From Kappaphycus alvarezii (taxonomy: Eukaryota; Rhodophyta; Florideophyceae; Gigartinales; Solieriaceae), in the NCBI GenBank assembly GCA_002205965.3, contig NADL03000649.1:1240001-1304000 (forward strand): a stretch of 64,000 bases of DNA. Direction: 5' to 3'. The number at the start of each line of letters is the position of its first letter. The stretch's first letter is position 1. Of the stretch, positions 9,620 to 19,999 are shown piece after piece. Under the pieces are notes generated by a model, which ran no database searches, had not been told where the DNA came from, and saw only the letters and a list, made by a program, of their open reading frames with translations. Made by a program: the position numbers and the translations under genes.

Positions 9620-12600
9620 CAAAATGCAACCTTTGTGTGTGAACAAAAGGCATTCTTTTCCAACTATAGCACACGAACGAGGTCAAGTGTGGTACGTGTG
9701 TACACAAACGGCTGGGAGCTCGTTCTCGCCCCCGAAGCGCCCATCCAATCGCGCCTTTAGAGCCCGTCTCCTACACCAAGGTACAAGTCCCATCCTCATC
9801 CCTCAGCGATTCCTCACCCGCGTCTGTATCATGGCAACAGAACCGATTCCAAAAGCCACTCGACGCAGTCACGAAACAGAACAGCCTCTCCCTATCAAAG
9901 AAAACAGGCAAAAGCAAATATCCGCTTCAGATGACATCCTTGGTGCTTCCCGCGGCACCCCTGCAAACTTTCCCTCCCTTTATTCCACCTGTAAAAGAAC
10001 TCCCGGTGCACGACCGTTCCATTCCATGCCCAACCCCGATCCTCCTGCTGCCGCCGTCGCTGAACCTGACGCCGCCGCTTCGCCGGCAGCTGGTGCCTCG
10101 AGACTCCTGATGATGCTGCCTCCCCTCCCCGCTCCGCAAAAAAACTAGACAACTCATACAGACCATGCCGACTTCTCAACCTCGCCCTATCTCCGTCCTC
10201 ACTCCCGATCCCGCCCGCCTCTACCTCGCCTCTATCGACCATGTATGAAGTGCCAAACCCCAATGACGTTTTCCGCACGCCGTATCGAGAAGCTGACAAC
10301 TTTCTCGACATTCCCGGGTCTTGCATGAAGCCATTGCTGCTTCTGTCCTCTCTGCCCTCACCAGGCTGATCAACTGCGTTGCTAGGGATAACCCGTAGGA
10401 ACACCCCCGTCCTTCCCCTAATCGCCGCTTCTATGCTGATACCGCTCCGACCCCGCCCAGACAAAATCAGGGCCATTGCCGTCAGCTCAGTTCTCTTCCG
10501 AATTGGGACTTGAGCTTTGCTGCCTACCGCCATCAATGATACGAGGAGTTTCATCTCACCGTACCAAATGCCGAACGGCATCAAAGCCGGCATGGACGAC
10601 ATGGTGCATAATACGCGCGGCCTCCTCCAAGAGGTCTCTCCTACCTTGCAAACGTTGCAGCTGTACTCGTCGATGCTCGCAACACCTTCAATCGTGTGGA
10701 TAGACAAAAAATATTGGACCTTCTTCCCACCCATTCGTACACCCCGGCGCGGTTTACGAGCACACTATACGTCTGTTTCCAACCACTTCTGTTGGTCTCA
10801 ATCCACCAATGCACTCTGATCCCCAGCGCCCAGGGCATCAAAAACAGGGGACCTTGCCAGTTTGCTCCTGGTTTCCCCTGCAATCAACTCCCTTGTCCGC
10901 CGGATAGCGGACTCTAACAACAATATACTCAACCACGATTCGCGGATCATTGTACCCTGATTGTGACGCTTGGCGATCTTCGCAATTTTCTCAGGTGGAT
11001 CTAGGGCCGCGGCCCTGTCGTCGGCCTCTTCCTCAACCTCCGCAAAAACTCGGATCTTCTGGGCTTCCACTCCCTCCCTGGCCTGCTTCGCCTCCTTCCT
11101 TGACTTCAACCTCGAAGTACGCACGGATCAAGACTATGAACTATTAGGTCCTCTACTTGGGGACCTTAGCTTAACCAAACCCTTTCATCAAGCCAAAATA
11201 CAGGCTTCTCGGAACACCCTTCACGTGCTGCATGGCGTTCGCGGGCCATGTGTGCGTTTCTGCATGCATCGTCAGTGTGCCTTAGCCTGCCTCGTGGCGT
11301 ACGCTTTCAGTCTGCTCGACGCGCAGCGCTCTACGAGCGCTGCTCTCCAATTCGACGACCCGCAAAGGGCCTCCTAAGAGTCCCTTAACGGTGTTACCCT
11401 TATTGACCAAACATGGGCCCTAGTTTGCTTCCCAATACATCTGAGTTGTCACGGATTCTCCGCCGTTTACCCCTCTCGTTGAGCCGCTCCCGCCGCCGGC
11501 ATCATCGATTTGGCCCCTACGCGAGCTCGCACCACTCGGTACTCAACACCCTCCCCCTCCCGGCTTCTCGGGCACCCATGGCCTGCTGCCCGCGATTCCC
11601 TCTTTTCACAAGCCGAACCACTTGCACGATCTTTCCTTGCCCAAATCCCCGGCTTCCCTTCGTCTCTTGACTTTGGCCCCGATGCCCCTAGGGTCCTGAC
11701 CCATCCAGTAATACATTCATCCTAAACAGAAAGCAGCAGGACGCTACGGCCCGGGCCTACCGTAGGGGCGATGAGTGGAATACAACCTCAACACCTTCCC
11801 AACACAATGATGCGGAAAATACGACTCCACATCGGCAAACTCGCCTTCCGCCACAGCCCTGTCGCTGCCTCCCTTACCACCCACGAAAACCACCACTGTA
11901 CCCAATATCTAGAAGACACTGGTGCTCAGGCGCCATTTACGTCTTTCGGTGTTTCCGAGAGCCCACAACTTTCTTGCCACCTCTACAACAGACATGTGGA
12001 TGTCCTCCGGGACCACCCCGTTGGCCTCTGTCCGTCTAGTTTTAGCAGCCGCCACCATGATAACGCGGTTTGTAACACCCTAGCGTTCCATGTGATCCGC
12101 GCTGCCGGACGTTACTTCCAGTTCGAGGCCCCCTCCTCAACCCCGGCATCGAGCTGATGCCAGCAGATATTCTCCTGCAGCCCATAACCATGACCTATTC
12201 ATTCGATTCCGGCCCAATTGCGTGTGAAATCACCGTCATCTCCCCATCCAATTCCACCACACGCACAAAGGCGACATAACTCGTGGGTGGTCCTGCTTTG
12301 ATCGCCCAATCGTGACAAGCTTCGCGACCTCCAACCCAAACTGGCCAGGCAACCCCTCAATCTCTCCAAGGGCCCAATACCTCCCTCCACTTTTCCTTCT
12401 AGCACTAGCAGACTTTAACTTGTAGCCCATCGCCTTCGACTCCCTGGGCGCCCCGTCAAATGCCGCCTCTTGCTTCCTTGATTGATCATTCCCTCCTTTC
12501 ACCGCCGCTTCTTCATGGGTACAGGAAGGAGCCGCCGCGAGATCTATCAAAGCCTTTGTTCTATCATCTGGTCGTCAACACCCATGTCAAGCTTGCTTGC

Positions 12601-12740
12601 AATCACCGCCCCCAGGATGGCGCTGTAACGGCATATGTGGCTGGTTTCCCAACTGTAAGAGCAGTTTATTCAGTGTACATCTCGAAGGGTATTGACTTTG
12701 AAAAATCGAAAAAAATAGATTTATTTTCAATCCGCCTCTA
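9620..12740 (+). mobile_element. Decayed non-LTR retrotransposon with reverse transcriptase and endonuclease-like remains
   Basis: Plus-strand fragments appear in the expected order. At 10440-10490 is a PRPDKIRAIAVSSVLFR segment (fingers). At 10540-10620 is SPYQMPNGIKAGMDDMVHNTR. At 10660-10830 is a VDARNTFNRVDRQKILDLLPTH-like palm region. Around 12020-12300 is an endonuclease-like end: RHHDNAVCNTLAFHV, then a PADILLQP and IACEITVISP pattern. These parts are spread over all three frames with stops. Related fragments occur at 20000-20880, 38858-40140, 53960-55890 and 57480-58680, here called family R. The 5' end and any poly(A) tail were not recognised. It is inactive. Confidence 0.65.
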
Positions 12741-12976
12741 ACGAGGATACCGCTTCGAAAAACACTGCAAACCGTATCACCTATATGGAGTCGATCTCGA
12801 CAACCGATCTCGCTTGTGCAACGACGCGAAATCTGGCTACCGTCAAATGGAATATTCTTCAGTTGCTGCAGCTAGTGGCAATCGTTCCAACTGAACCTAC
12901 CTCTCATCCAACGCGCACTTCGCTCCCCTGACACTTTCGGCTAAGTCTAGCCTGCAACCGCCACCCACATTGACAA

Positions 12977-13714
12977 ATGGCTGCCTTTATAGGTTCAATC
13001 ACCCATCTGATCCCTCACTATACATCCTCTCACTCCACAAGCCTTCGCCGCACCTCGCTTTCACCGAGTCGACCTAAAACACGTTCGGTGTACATTGATT
13101 CCTGCGTTACGAAATCCAGCGCCCGCAGCCCATCCCCGCCTCAAAGCGATGATAACTCCCACCCAGGTTTCCTTCACCAATTCGTTGTTGGCGCCCTAGG
13201 TACCTACCTTGCCCTCCAAGAAATCTGCCCTGCTTATGCAGTGCCTGAATCTGTCATTGAAACTTTCAAATCCAAACCGGCATCCCTTACTCACCCTATC
13301 GCCATGTGGCTCATCTTCGGCACCGTCCTTTACACGTTTTACCTCGGCTTCCAATCGCGCCGCATCCGATCAGCGGAGCCGGAAGAGCGCAAAGAGTTGG
13401 CCAAGGGCAAATTCGGCCAACGTCATCTGCAAACCTCCTCAGCGCTGTTCGCAGTCATGACCGTGACAACCTTTGAAGGTATGGCCAACACCTACACGCG
13501 CACGGGGAAGCTGTTCCCGGGACCGCATTTGTACGCAGGCTTGGGCCTAGTGGCTCTGATGAGTGTCATGAGCTCAGTCGTCCCGTACATGCAAAAGGGA
13601 AAGGATTGGGCGAGGAGTGCGCATTTCGGAATGGCATTTGTGTGTTTGGGGCTGTTTGGATGGCAAGCAAAATCTGGCATGGCGATTGTGGGAAAACTGT
13701 TGGGGTGGAACTAG
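12977..13714 (+). CDS. DUF4079 membrane protein, probably plastid
   Basis: The 245-residue intact frame matches the DUF4079 pattern: HPIAMWLIFGTVLYTFYLGFQ (106-126), a KGKFGQRHLQTSS stretch (143-155), GMANTYTRTGKLFPGPHLYAGLGLV-like residues (168-192) and MQKGKDWARSAHFGM (205-219). Hydrophobic segments lie at about 68-85, 106-126, 153-171, 183-205 and 214-230. Conserved-position His at 106, 150, 184 and 216 could ligate haem as in b561-like folds; this is inference. The first 60 residues are rich in Ser, Thr, Arg and Pro, as in plastid transit peptides, and AYA (86-88) resembles a thylakoid processing site. DUF4079 proteins are known from cyanobacteria and algae; their function is unsettled. 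It is convergent with the LYR-type gene, 130 bp away. Confidence 0.88.
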   Translation: MAAFIGSITHLIPHYTSSHSTSLRRTSLSPSRPKTRSVYIDSCVTKSSARSPSPPQSDDNSHPGFLHQFVVGALGTYLALQEICPAYAVPESVIETFKSKPASLTHPIAMWLIFGTVLYTFYLGFQSRRIRSAEPEERKELAKGKFGQRHLQTSSALFAVMTVTTFEGMANTYTRTGKLFPGPHLYAGLGLVALMSVMSSVVPYMQKGKDWARSAHFGMAFVCLGLFGWQAKSGMAIVGKLLGWN

Positions 13715-13844
13715 GAGATAGGAGACCGAGGTCACACATGTGGGAGAAGAGAAAATGTAAAAGTGGACAATGTACGGGGCTTCAAAAACATTTTGTTTGA
13801 TGTTGGCGAAGATCGTAAAATACTTGAGCTCCGTGGCTCTCCTG

Positions 13845-14138
13845 CTAAGAAGGTTGCCGAGGTTTCGACTCATCAACTTTAGTCGCGTCAACTGTGTAGT
13901 TTCCACGATGATTGAGAGGGGCCTGCACGACGTTGTTTCGGAGGAAGGTTATGGCTTCCTCGGCCTGTTCGAGCAACAGCGGAACCTCTCCGACGGATAC
14001 ATGACGGTTCGAGTTGAATTGTTCGCGAATGGTAACCATGGCGGTGCGTTGCATGTCAAAGTCCCCTTCGAAAGCTGTTCGCTGGGCACGAATCAAGCGG
14101 CGAAGAACAGATCGGGTGGCTTGCCCTTGGCTCGTCAT
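13845..14138 (-). CDS. LYR-family protein, MZM1/LYRM7-like
   Basis: This 97-residue frame follows the plan of Mzm1/LYRM7: an Arg-rich first helix (SVLRRLIRAQRTAF, 10-23), the FEGD motif (23-26, compare FKGD in Mzm1), a helix with IREQFNSNR (37-45), and a C-terminal AEEAITFLRNNVVQA (59-73). Mzm1/LYRM7 binds the Rieske Fe-S protein in the mitochondrial matrix and helps its insertion into complex III. The length is close to the family norm of about 100-120. The classical LYR tripeptide is not literal here (LRR), so the assignment rests on the later motifs. No long presequence is seen, which is usual in this family. Confidence 0.72.
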   Translation of the reverse strand: MTSQGQATRSVLRRLIRAQRTAFEGDFDMQRTAMVTIREQFNSNRHVSVGEVPLLLEQAEEAITFLRNNVVQAPLNHRGNYTVDATKVDESKPRQPS

Positions 14139-15462
14139 TAAGAGGAATGGTTCACTCTTTGGTCAGTCAGCAGTTTGTCGCTTCGGACTTTTGTGCTACA
14201 GGGCCGCGATGGTCACTTGTCGTGGTCGGACAAACTGTACTGTACTGTACTGTACTGTACAATAATGTACCCGTACTGCACATTTTTCTGTACGGTTACC
14301 GTAAAGATGGCGCAACGCCGGCACTGTACAGCACGGTAATCGTCAAGGCCAGACTGTCCATTTTACGGGGATAACGTCCTGTACTAGGGTACTTTCACTT
14401 GAACAGTCTTGAGTGGAAGTACCCTACTCTAGGGCCGAATCTACAGTACTGTACAGTGCAGTACTGTGGTGGCGAAAGTTCACAAGGCACTGTAGCGACC
14501 GCTTTCAAAACGAGCGGTGCATGATCCGGAATTGTGTCCTTGTTGTGCCGTTTCGAAAGCCGATCTTTTCGTAACCCTCCGGCGCGGACCGTATTATAAC
14601 GCAGTACAGTAGAGTACAGTACTGTACAGTGGAGTACTGTACTGTACTTACAGAGCACTATACTGTACAGGATAACAAGGAGTAAAGTATCAGCCAAACG
14701 TACAGTAGTTGAAACGTACAGTAAAGAGAAAAACATTCAGTTGGACGGTTATTAGAGTTTTCACTCTAACCAATAACGCAGCTTTTCGTCAGGAGCTAAA
14801 TAAATGCAGAGTACAGTACAGTACAGTAGTGCGATCAACCGCACCACACTAACACGAAACTACTGTAAGGTTAAACATACTGTACCGTACTACTGTACTG
14901 TAAACTTGATTCCCTGCGGAAATTCTAGTAAGGCTATCCCGAAGATTTATTGCATTCAGCAATTTGTCATTCATGCAGGGTAGCACTATTTATTGGGGGG
15001 TGCCATATTACGCGCGGTACTACGTGGATTACGAAATTTGTTGAAAATCTGATTGTGTCAATCATTCTTCTGCCAAAATGGAAGGAAATCTCGCTGTGTC
15101 CGGACTGAGTTTCTCTTTGTCCAAAATGGCCTATGCATTATTAGTCCCCACGCGCTATCGCAAGGCGCACTCTTGCCGTAAACAAATTGCACCAATTTGA
15201 GTACACCTGCCTGTCGGTTATTACTGTAGAGGCCGCCAATTTGGTCCTGAATTCCAAGTGTTTGTCAGATATTCAGACTTCCAGGGCCAATTCAGATATT
15301 TATTACGCGAATCCGTCGCCCTGTCTCGAAGCTTCGTTGAAGGTGAATATCAGACACGAAGAATTTGTCTGTCTTCTGCGGAGGCACGAAAACTGAAAAG
15401 TTTCAAGGTTTTCGAGGCGAGGGTCACGGTACCAAGCCATCTGATCCGCTGCCGTTACACCT
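14139..15462. other. Intergenic with pentamer repeats
   Basis: Apart from the TGTAC-type repeat blocks (listed separately) there are only short frames, such as 15187-15553, with no recognisable domain. The right part is the upstream region of the Myb-like gene; no clear promoter motif was found. Confidence 0.4.
14236..14905. repeat. TGTAC/GTACA pentamer repeat zone
   Basis: The zone contains dispersed runs of TGTAC units and their reverse complement, GTACA, in one 5-bp register. Examples are the four-unit run near 14238-14260, blocks at 14449-14470 and 14602-14650, and 14806-14830 and 14877-14902. Where the direction flips, the centre reads TGTACA, so each block can form a hairpin. Between the blocks are unrelated sequences of 50-150 bp. 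Confidence 0.8.
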
Positions 15463-16821
15463 GTGGCCCCAAGTCTACCAAGTTCACTCCGGCCCGGACC
15501 AACGCTCTCTCACTCCGTCCGTGAGCCATTTCCTCGAGAGCTTTCCTTCATGAGATCGACCCTCAAACCAACTGCTGATTGCACAGGTATTGGCGAGCAA
15601 TCAAGCACATTCGAGGGGCTCATGTATACCCAAGCAAGTAATCCATCTCAGGAGGTTCGTCGGCGTTTGCCCCCTGCAGCTGGAAAGGCTGTCACAATAC
15701 TTCCTCGACCAACAAATCCAGCCGCTGTGAAGGACGGCACCGCACCACCAGGTGCTAATGTGACTACCACCGGTGCAGATGCAGGCCAGGGCCGCAATAT
15801 TGGAGCTCAACTATCACGGGGCAGGGAGGGTGGGGCTATTCCGGTGGCAATTGTTCAGCCACCAGCTGCAGTACCGGACCCCCCTCAGTCTAAATGCCAA
15901 ACAAACAAGCTCGGCTCACGCAAGATGACGAATCAAGTCGAGGAACAAGTTCTCGCAGGCTGGTTAACTCATGTCGAGGAGTACTTTAGCGGTGTGAGAC
16001 GAAAAGTCTTTAAGAAGATCGCCCTATCCCTTAACGAGCTGGTCCACGAACCCCCCTTCTTCACGGAAAAACAGGTAGAGAACAAAGTAACTTACATGGA
16101 AAAGAGATATCGAACCTTGAAGGAAAAATACGCGGCCAGCGGATATTCGTTTGACGATTTAAATGAGAAACATTTGCGTACACAAGTGGAAAGAACATTT
16201 CCGCTCTTCTTCAAAGTGAATCAAGTCATCGGTGATCGCACGAAAGCAGATCCTGCAGATGAGGATGGGGGGCCTCTACCTAGCTCTTCTGGTGAGACTA
16301 CGGCGAAGAGAGGACGAAAGCGTAAGCGTACAGCCAACGGTGCTGTTATCGACGACGGCGAAAACGAGAATCAGGTTTCCGGTGAGGACCACGCTATGAC
16401 AGAAGTCTTCGAAGATAGCGACAATCTAGTCGACTTGGATACGGGTTCAGTAGGGAGTCCGCGGCAACGAGTCAATCTCGCAAAGGTGAAGAAAGATGTG
16501 ATCGAGGGGAACAAGAGCTTCAGAAAGAAATCAGTAGGGAGAAGAGGAAGCTCTCTAATGGCAGAAGAGCTAATGAAACAGATAGCCAGACAAATGGTGG
16601 CAGATGATAAACACAGGAATGAAATCTTGGCTATGATGCGTAATGAAGTTGAGCAAAGAGAAGCGCGTGTTACTGCTGAAAAGACGTCATCGGAGCAAAG
16701 CATCCAGATGACAAAGGTACAGGAGATACGGAAAATGGCAGAGATTTACGTGAATCTCGGTGAAAAGGAAAAAGCAAAATCCATGCTACATGAAGCCCAT
16801 GACCTACTTGGGCGTCTCTAG
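15463..16821 (+). CDS. Myb/SANT-like DNA-binding protein
   Basis: The 452-residue frame has a disordered Pro/Ala/Gly-rich N-terminus (1-153) and a helical domain at about 155-232. That domain contains a Trp in helix 1 (QVLAGWLTHVEEYF) and the basic helix VENKVTYMEKRYRTLKEKY, a layout typical of Myb/SANT-like or trihelix folds found in plant factors and in proteins carried by Harbinger transposons. KRGRKRKR (282-289) is a nuclear-signal-like cluster. An acidic region (about 294-345) and a charged, coiled-coil-like tail (370-452) follow. It may be a transcription factor or a domesticated transposon protein; no transposase lies beside it. The start is the first Met; M30 is an alternative. The coding frame is open throughout. 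Confidence 0.7.
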   Translation: MAPSLPSSLRPGPTLSHSVREPFPRELSFMRSTLKPTADCTGIGEQSSTFEGLMYTQASNPSQEVRRRLPPAAGKAVTILPRPTNPAAVKDGTAPPGANVTTTGADAGQGRNIGAQLSRGREGGAIPVAIVQPPAAVPDPPQSKCQTNKLGSRKMTNQVEEQVLAGWLTHVEEYFSGVRRKVFKKIALSLNELVHEPPFFTEKQVENKVTYMEKRYRTLKEKYAASGYSFDDLNEKHLRTQVERTFPLFFKVNQVIGDRTKADPADEDGGPLPSSSGETTAKRGRKRKRTANGAVIDDGENENQVSGEDHAMTEVFEDSDNLVDLDTGSVGSPRQRVNLAKVKKDVIEGNKSFRKKSVGRRGSSLMAEELMKQIARQMVADDKHRNEILAMMRNEVEQREARVTAEKTSSEQSIQMTKVQEIRKMAEIYVNLGEKEKAKSMLHEAHDLLGRL

Positions 16822-17833
16822 CCACTTTAACTGCAGCTGTGGGCGTTATCATCATTAAAATAGTGCTCGTCGCTTCCCAGCCATATATAGGTCCTTGCCA
16901 AAGGAGAATGAGCGTTTTACTTCAATATCAAATCGACGTTTCACGAAAGTCTGGAAAAGAACGCATACAAATTTGCAACAGAACGCGTTGAAGCCATTTC
17001 GATGGGCGACTGCGATACTGGTAAGTTGTCTGCGACCCTTTTTGGATCACACTTCAAAAACATATTCTCATCCTCAATCCGAGAATGCCCGCACCACCAA
17101 ACGATATCCTACTAATTCCCTCTAGTGGCAGATATCGATGGTGGAATGCTAATTAGCCCTACTGATTGCACAGGAGGTTAACGGCTAAGAGTGAAAGAGG
17201 AATGTTGTGTGGTGGCCACAGGAACCAATCTGTACCGGGAAAGGCGATTTTTTTGTTGGGATCAAGAAGAGTAACACCCATGGATTTTTGAGAGTGGGCA
17301 TTGCACTTTTCGAGCATATCGCACGCTACTTCGTACCGATACTGAATCCTTTCGTGACGAAAAGACTTTCGCTGCATGCTGTACATGAGGAGCTGACGTC
17401 TTCCTACGTCAAAAAGGTCCCCCTCCCGTCCCAACGTTCAAAATCAACAGTTGTTCCCTTTATCAATGTATTGTTCAATAGTAACCAGTCTGCTGCTTTG
17501 CACGCAAGAGACGCCTGCTGAAGCTTGATATTGGCAGTTATACGTCAATCAGTGCTGGCCGATTGAAGGAGAATTAGGGAAGGTATCTGATTAAATAGCA
17601 TCAGTCTTATGATGGAAGTATGATGTTGAACAATGTCCCTTGGCTCATGAAATAACAGAATTTTGTAACACAGTTCCCCCGCCCAGATGGCAACTGAAAA
17701 ATTCTCCGCAATTCAGTTGTATCAATGGAAACTAATTAAAACCTTGACTCAAACCCCTTCACGAGCTTGCACTCCCCAGAAAATCATGTAGAAAATGTCC
17801 CTGCAAATGTCCTGAAGATCTTGTTCTCTTCCT
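16822..17833. other. Intergenic, nothing recognised
   Basis: Short frames (16895-17125, 17207-17521) have no domain. The right end is the 3' flank of the minus-strand HflX gene and the left end the 3' flank of the Myb-like gene, so both adjoining genes end here. Confidence 0.45.
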
Positions 17834-19492
17834 TTAGTCTTCACGCGGGATATGTCGCTTCTTTGCCAGATCTGTCCATCTCTCCTCTTCCGAAACACCC
17901 ACAGCTTCATATACTTTCTCCACCGGAGCCCCATCGATGTTCATGTTTACGCTCCCAACTGCAGCGCTTTTGACAAAGTACTGCCTCAACCTCACAGAGA
18001 GCTCTGCTGGAACTTTTGCTGTTATATGGGTGCCCGTCTCCACGTAGTTCTCTGTCTCCACGCTCCCTTGGGAATGTACGGCTGCAACAAGATCACCCCT
18101 TGAGTAGGGAATTACCACTTCGACGCTTAGCATAATGTTTCTGAGAGCCTCGTCAATCAGCATGCCTAGCTCTGCTAATCCTTGACCACTCTTCGCGCTG
18201 GCGGCTAAAGAGCTGTGTCCCGAGTGCTGTTCGATCTCAGCCACAATTGTTAGGGCGCTCGTCTCCTCCAGAAGATCAGCCTTGTTAAGTACTACCACTG
18301 TAGGCTTTCCAATTGCACCAATCTGCTCCAAGACGGCATCGACTGCTTGCATCTGCATTTTCATCACCTCCTTGTCCAAACTTCCATCTACAACGTGCAC
18401 CAACACATCTGCGTCCACAACCTCCTCTAATGTTGCCCGAAAAGCCGCCACAAGTTGCGTAGGAAGATTCTGGACAAACCCAACTGTATCTGTCACCAGC
18501 ACCTCTGGATTAAGCTTCAACCCCTCCAACCTTGCACGCCGAGTAGTCGGGTCGAGCGTTGCGAACAAGGCATCCGCAGCCAACACGCGAGCACCAGTCA
18601 TTGCATTTAAAACTGTTGACTTACCAGCATTCGTGTAGCCGATGAGCGCCACCACCGGTAGTCCAACATTTTGGCGACGAGATTGCCGCAAGCGGGTGCG
18701 ATGAGCCCGCACTAGTTCCAAATCACGTTTCAACTTGTTGACGCGAGTGTTAATCATGCGACGATCACTCTCTAGTTGGGTCTCTCCTGGACCCCGCAGA
18801 CCAACACCGCCCGATCCAGACTGCCGCTCCAAATGAGTCCACATCCGGGTGAGACGTGGCAAACGGTACTGATACAAGGCTAGTTCAACCTGCAGTTGTC
18901 CCTCCCTCGTAGCTGCGTGCTGCGCAAAAATATCCAAGATTAAAGCGGTGCGATCCAGGACCTTGATTCCTCGTGCCTCGCCTCCAAACTCCGTTTCCAA
19001 AGTACGCTGCTGGGCTGGAGACAGTTCCACGTCAAATATACATGTGCAACACCCTTCAGCTTCCATTTGTTGCCGCACTTCTTGTACTTTTCCCGTTCCA
19101 ATATAGGTGGCGGAGGAAGGAGTGGACATGGCCTGCGTGATAGTGCCAACGACACACATACCTGCAGTATCAGCGAGACGGCTAAGCTCATCGAGAGAAT
19201 CTTTAATGCCAAAGATGCGAGTGCTGGAGGCGGATTTTCGCATGGTGATATCAACTCCCACGAGGACACAAAGTTCTCTCTCGGGGTTACTGCGTGGACG
19301 GAGAGAGAGAAATTCATGAGGTGATTCGGTTGGAATTGACATTGAGACACGTCCAGTAAGAGGGGAGAGGGTGCGGAACTTTACATGCTCGAGAACTGGA
19401 CGAAATCGATGAGGCAAAGAAAGAGGAAGGGAAGGCGCGAAGAGGCAAGGAATGCGTGTCAATCGCTTTCGCTTTGGGATTGAAGAATTCAT
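17834..19492 (-). CDS. hflX: GTPase HflX, probably organellar
   Basis: The 552-residue intact frame has all HflX parts. The N-terminal HflX domain starts at about residue 95 (SLDELSRLADTAGMCVVG; YIGTGKVQEV 130-139). The middle helical region holds GLRGPGETQLESDRR (231-245). The G domain has G1 GYTNAGKST (285-293), G2 with ATLDPT (311-316), G3 DTVGF (335-339), G4 NKAD (403-406) and SAKSG (432-436). HflX binds the 50S subunit near the peptidyl-transferase centre and splits stalled ribosomes under stress. The first 70-80 residues are rich in Arg, Ser and Pro with few acids, consistent with import into plastid or mitochondrion; I cannot decide which. The length exceeds the bacterial protein (about 430) because of this leader and a C-terminal extension. 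No intron is needed. Confidence 0.95.
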   Translation of the reverse strand: MNSSIPKRKRLTRIPCLFAPSLPLSLPHRFRPVLEHVKFRTLSPLTGRVSMSIPTESPHEFLSLRPRSNPERELCVLVGVDITMRKSASSTRIFGIKDSLDELSRLADTAGMCVVGTITQAMSTPSSATYIGTGKVQEVRQQMEAEGCCTCIFDVELSPAQQRTLETEFGGEARGIKVLDRTALILDIFAQHAATREGQLQVELALYQYRLPRLTRMWTHLERQSGSGGVGLRGPGETQLESDRRMINTRVNKLKRDLELVRAHRTRLRQSRRQNVGLPVVALIGYTNAGKSTVLNAMTGARVLAADALFATLDPTTRRARLEGLKLNPEVLVTDTVGFVQNLPTQLVAAFRATLEEVVDADVLVHVVDGSLDKEVMKMQMQAVDAVLEQIGAIGKPTVVVLNKADLLEETSALTIVAEIEQHSGHSSLAASAKSGQGLAELGMLIDEALRNIMLSVEVVIPYSRGDLVAAVHSQGSVETENYVETGTHITAKVPAELSVRLRQYFVKSAAVGSVNMNIDGAPVEKVYEAVGVSEEERWTDLAKKRHIPRED

Positions 19493-19802
19493 CGTTGACG
19501 CTATATATAAGCTGGTGCGTTTCCAAGGTTGCCAAGTGCTTGTTGGAAGGACGGAGCGCGAGGTTGCAAGATGATGGGGCGCAGCAGTTTTGTGGAAACC
19601 CGTCGGTTATCAAGTGTCGATTTCAGCTGTCTTTACGCGCTGCAACCTGCACCATAGTATTTCTTTCCTTTAAGAGCCATATTGAAGCCTCTTGAATTAC
19701 TGTATTCACCCATAATTTTGCCATTCGTACTGTAGCACTACGAGAAGGAAGAAGTTTCCCGCAATCTGCATCCACCGCGGTCTGCATCTACTGCGGACTG
19801 CG
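19493..19802. other. Upstream flank of hflX, no gene
   Basis: This stretch contains the promoter side of the minus-strand hflX gene. CTATATATAAGC at 19500-19511 (plus strand) is an AT-rich TATA-like sequence just upstream of the start, but it is not proven as a promoter. Confidence 0.4.
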
Positions 19803-19990
19803 CTCGGTCTAACCTATACGGCTAAAACCTAACCGGATGCACCTCGTCGTCGATGCGCATGGGGGTTCGTGAGAGGATAGCTTGAGCAATGGATGACCAT
19901 AGGGTGCTACTAAGGCGCTGGTAGATACGGCGGCGGATAACACCCGGTATGGAGGAACATTTGAACTCGATCCACGGAATTAACTCCTCA
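19803..19990 (-). repeat. 3'-tail fragment of non-LTR family R
   Basis: The segment starts near CTATACGGCTAAAACCTAACC and continues with GCATGGGGGTTCGTGAGAGG, almost identical to 5308-5435. It extends further, to GGAATTAACTCCTCAATGA, which encodes on the minus strand the start of the terminal helix (EELIP-like). It lies beside the plus-strand family R fragment at 20000, so two pieces of opposite polarity are adjacent. Confidence 0.65.
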
Positions 19991-19999
19991 ATGAAAGCT

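Noticed and set aside
18282-18638. Plus-strand frame within hflX, and similar frames opposite other genes
   Set aside because: These mirror the codon pattern of the real gene on the other strand and have no domain of their own.
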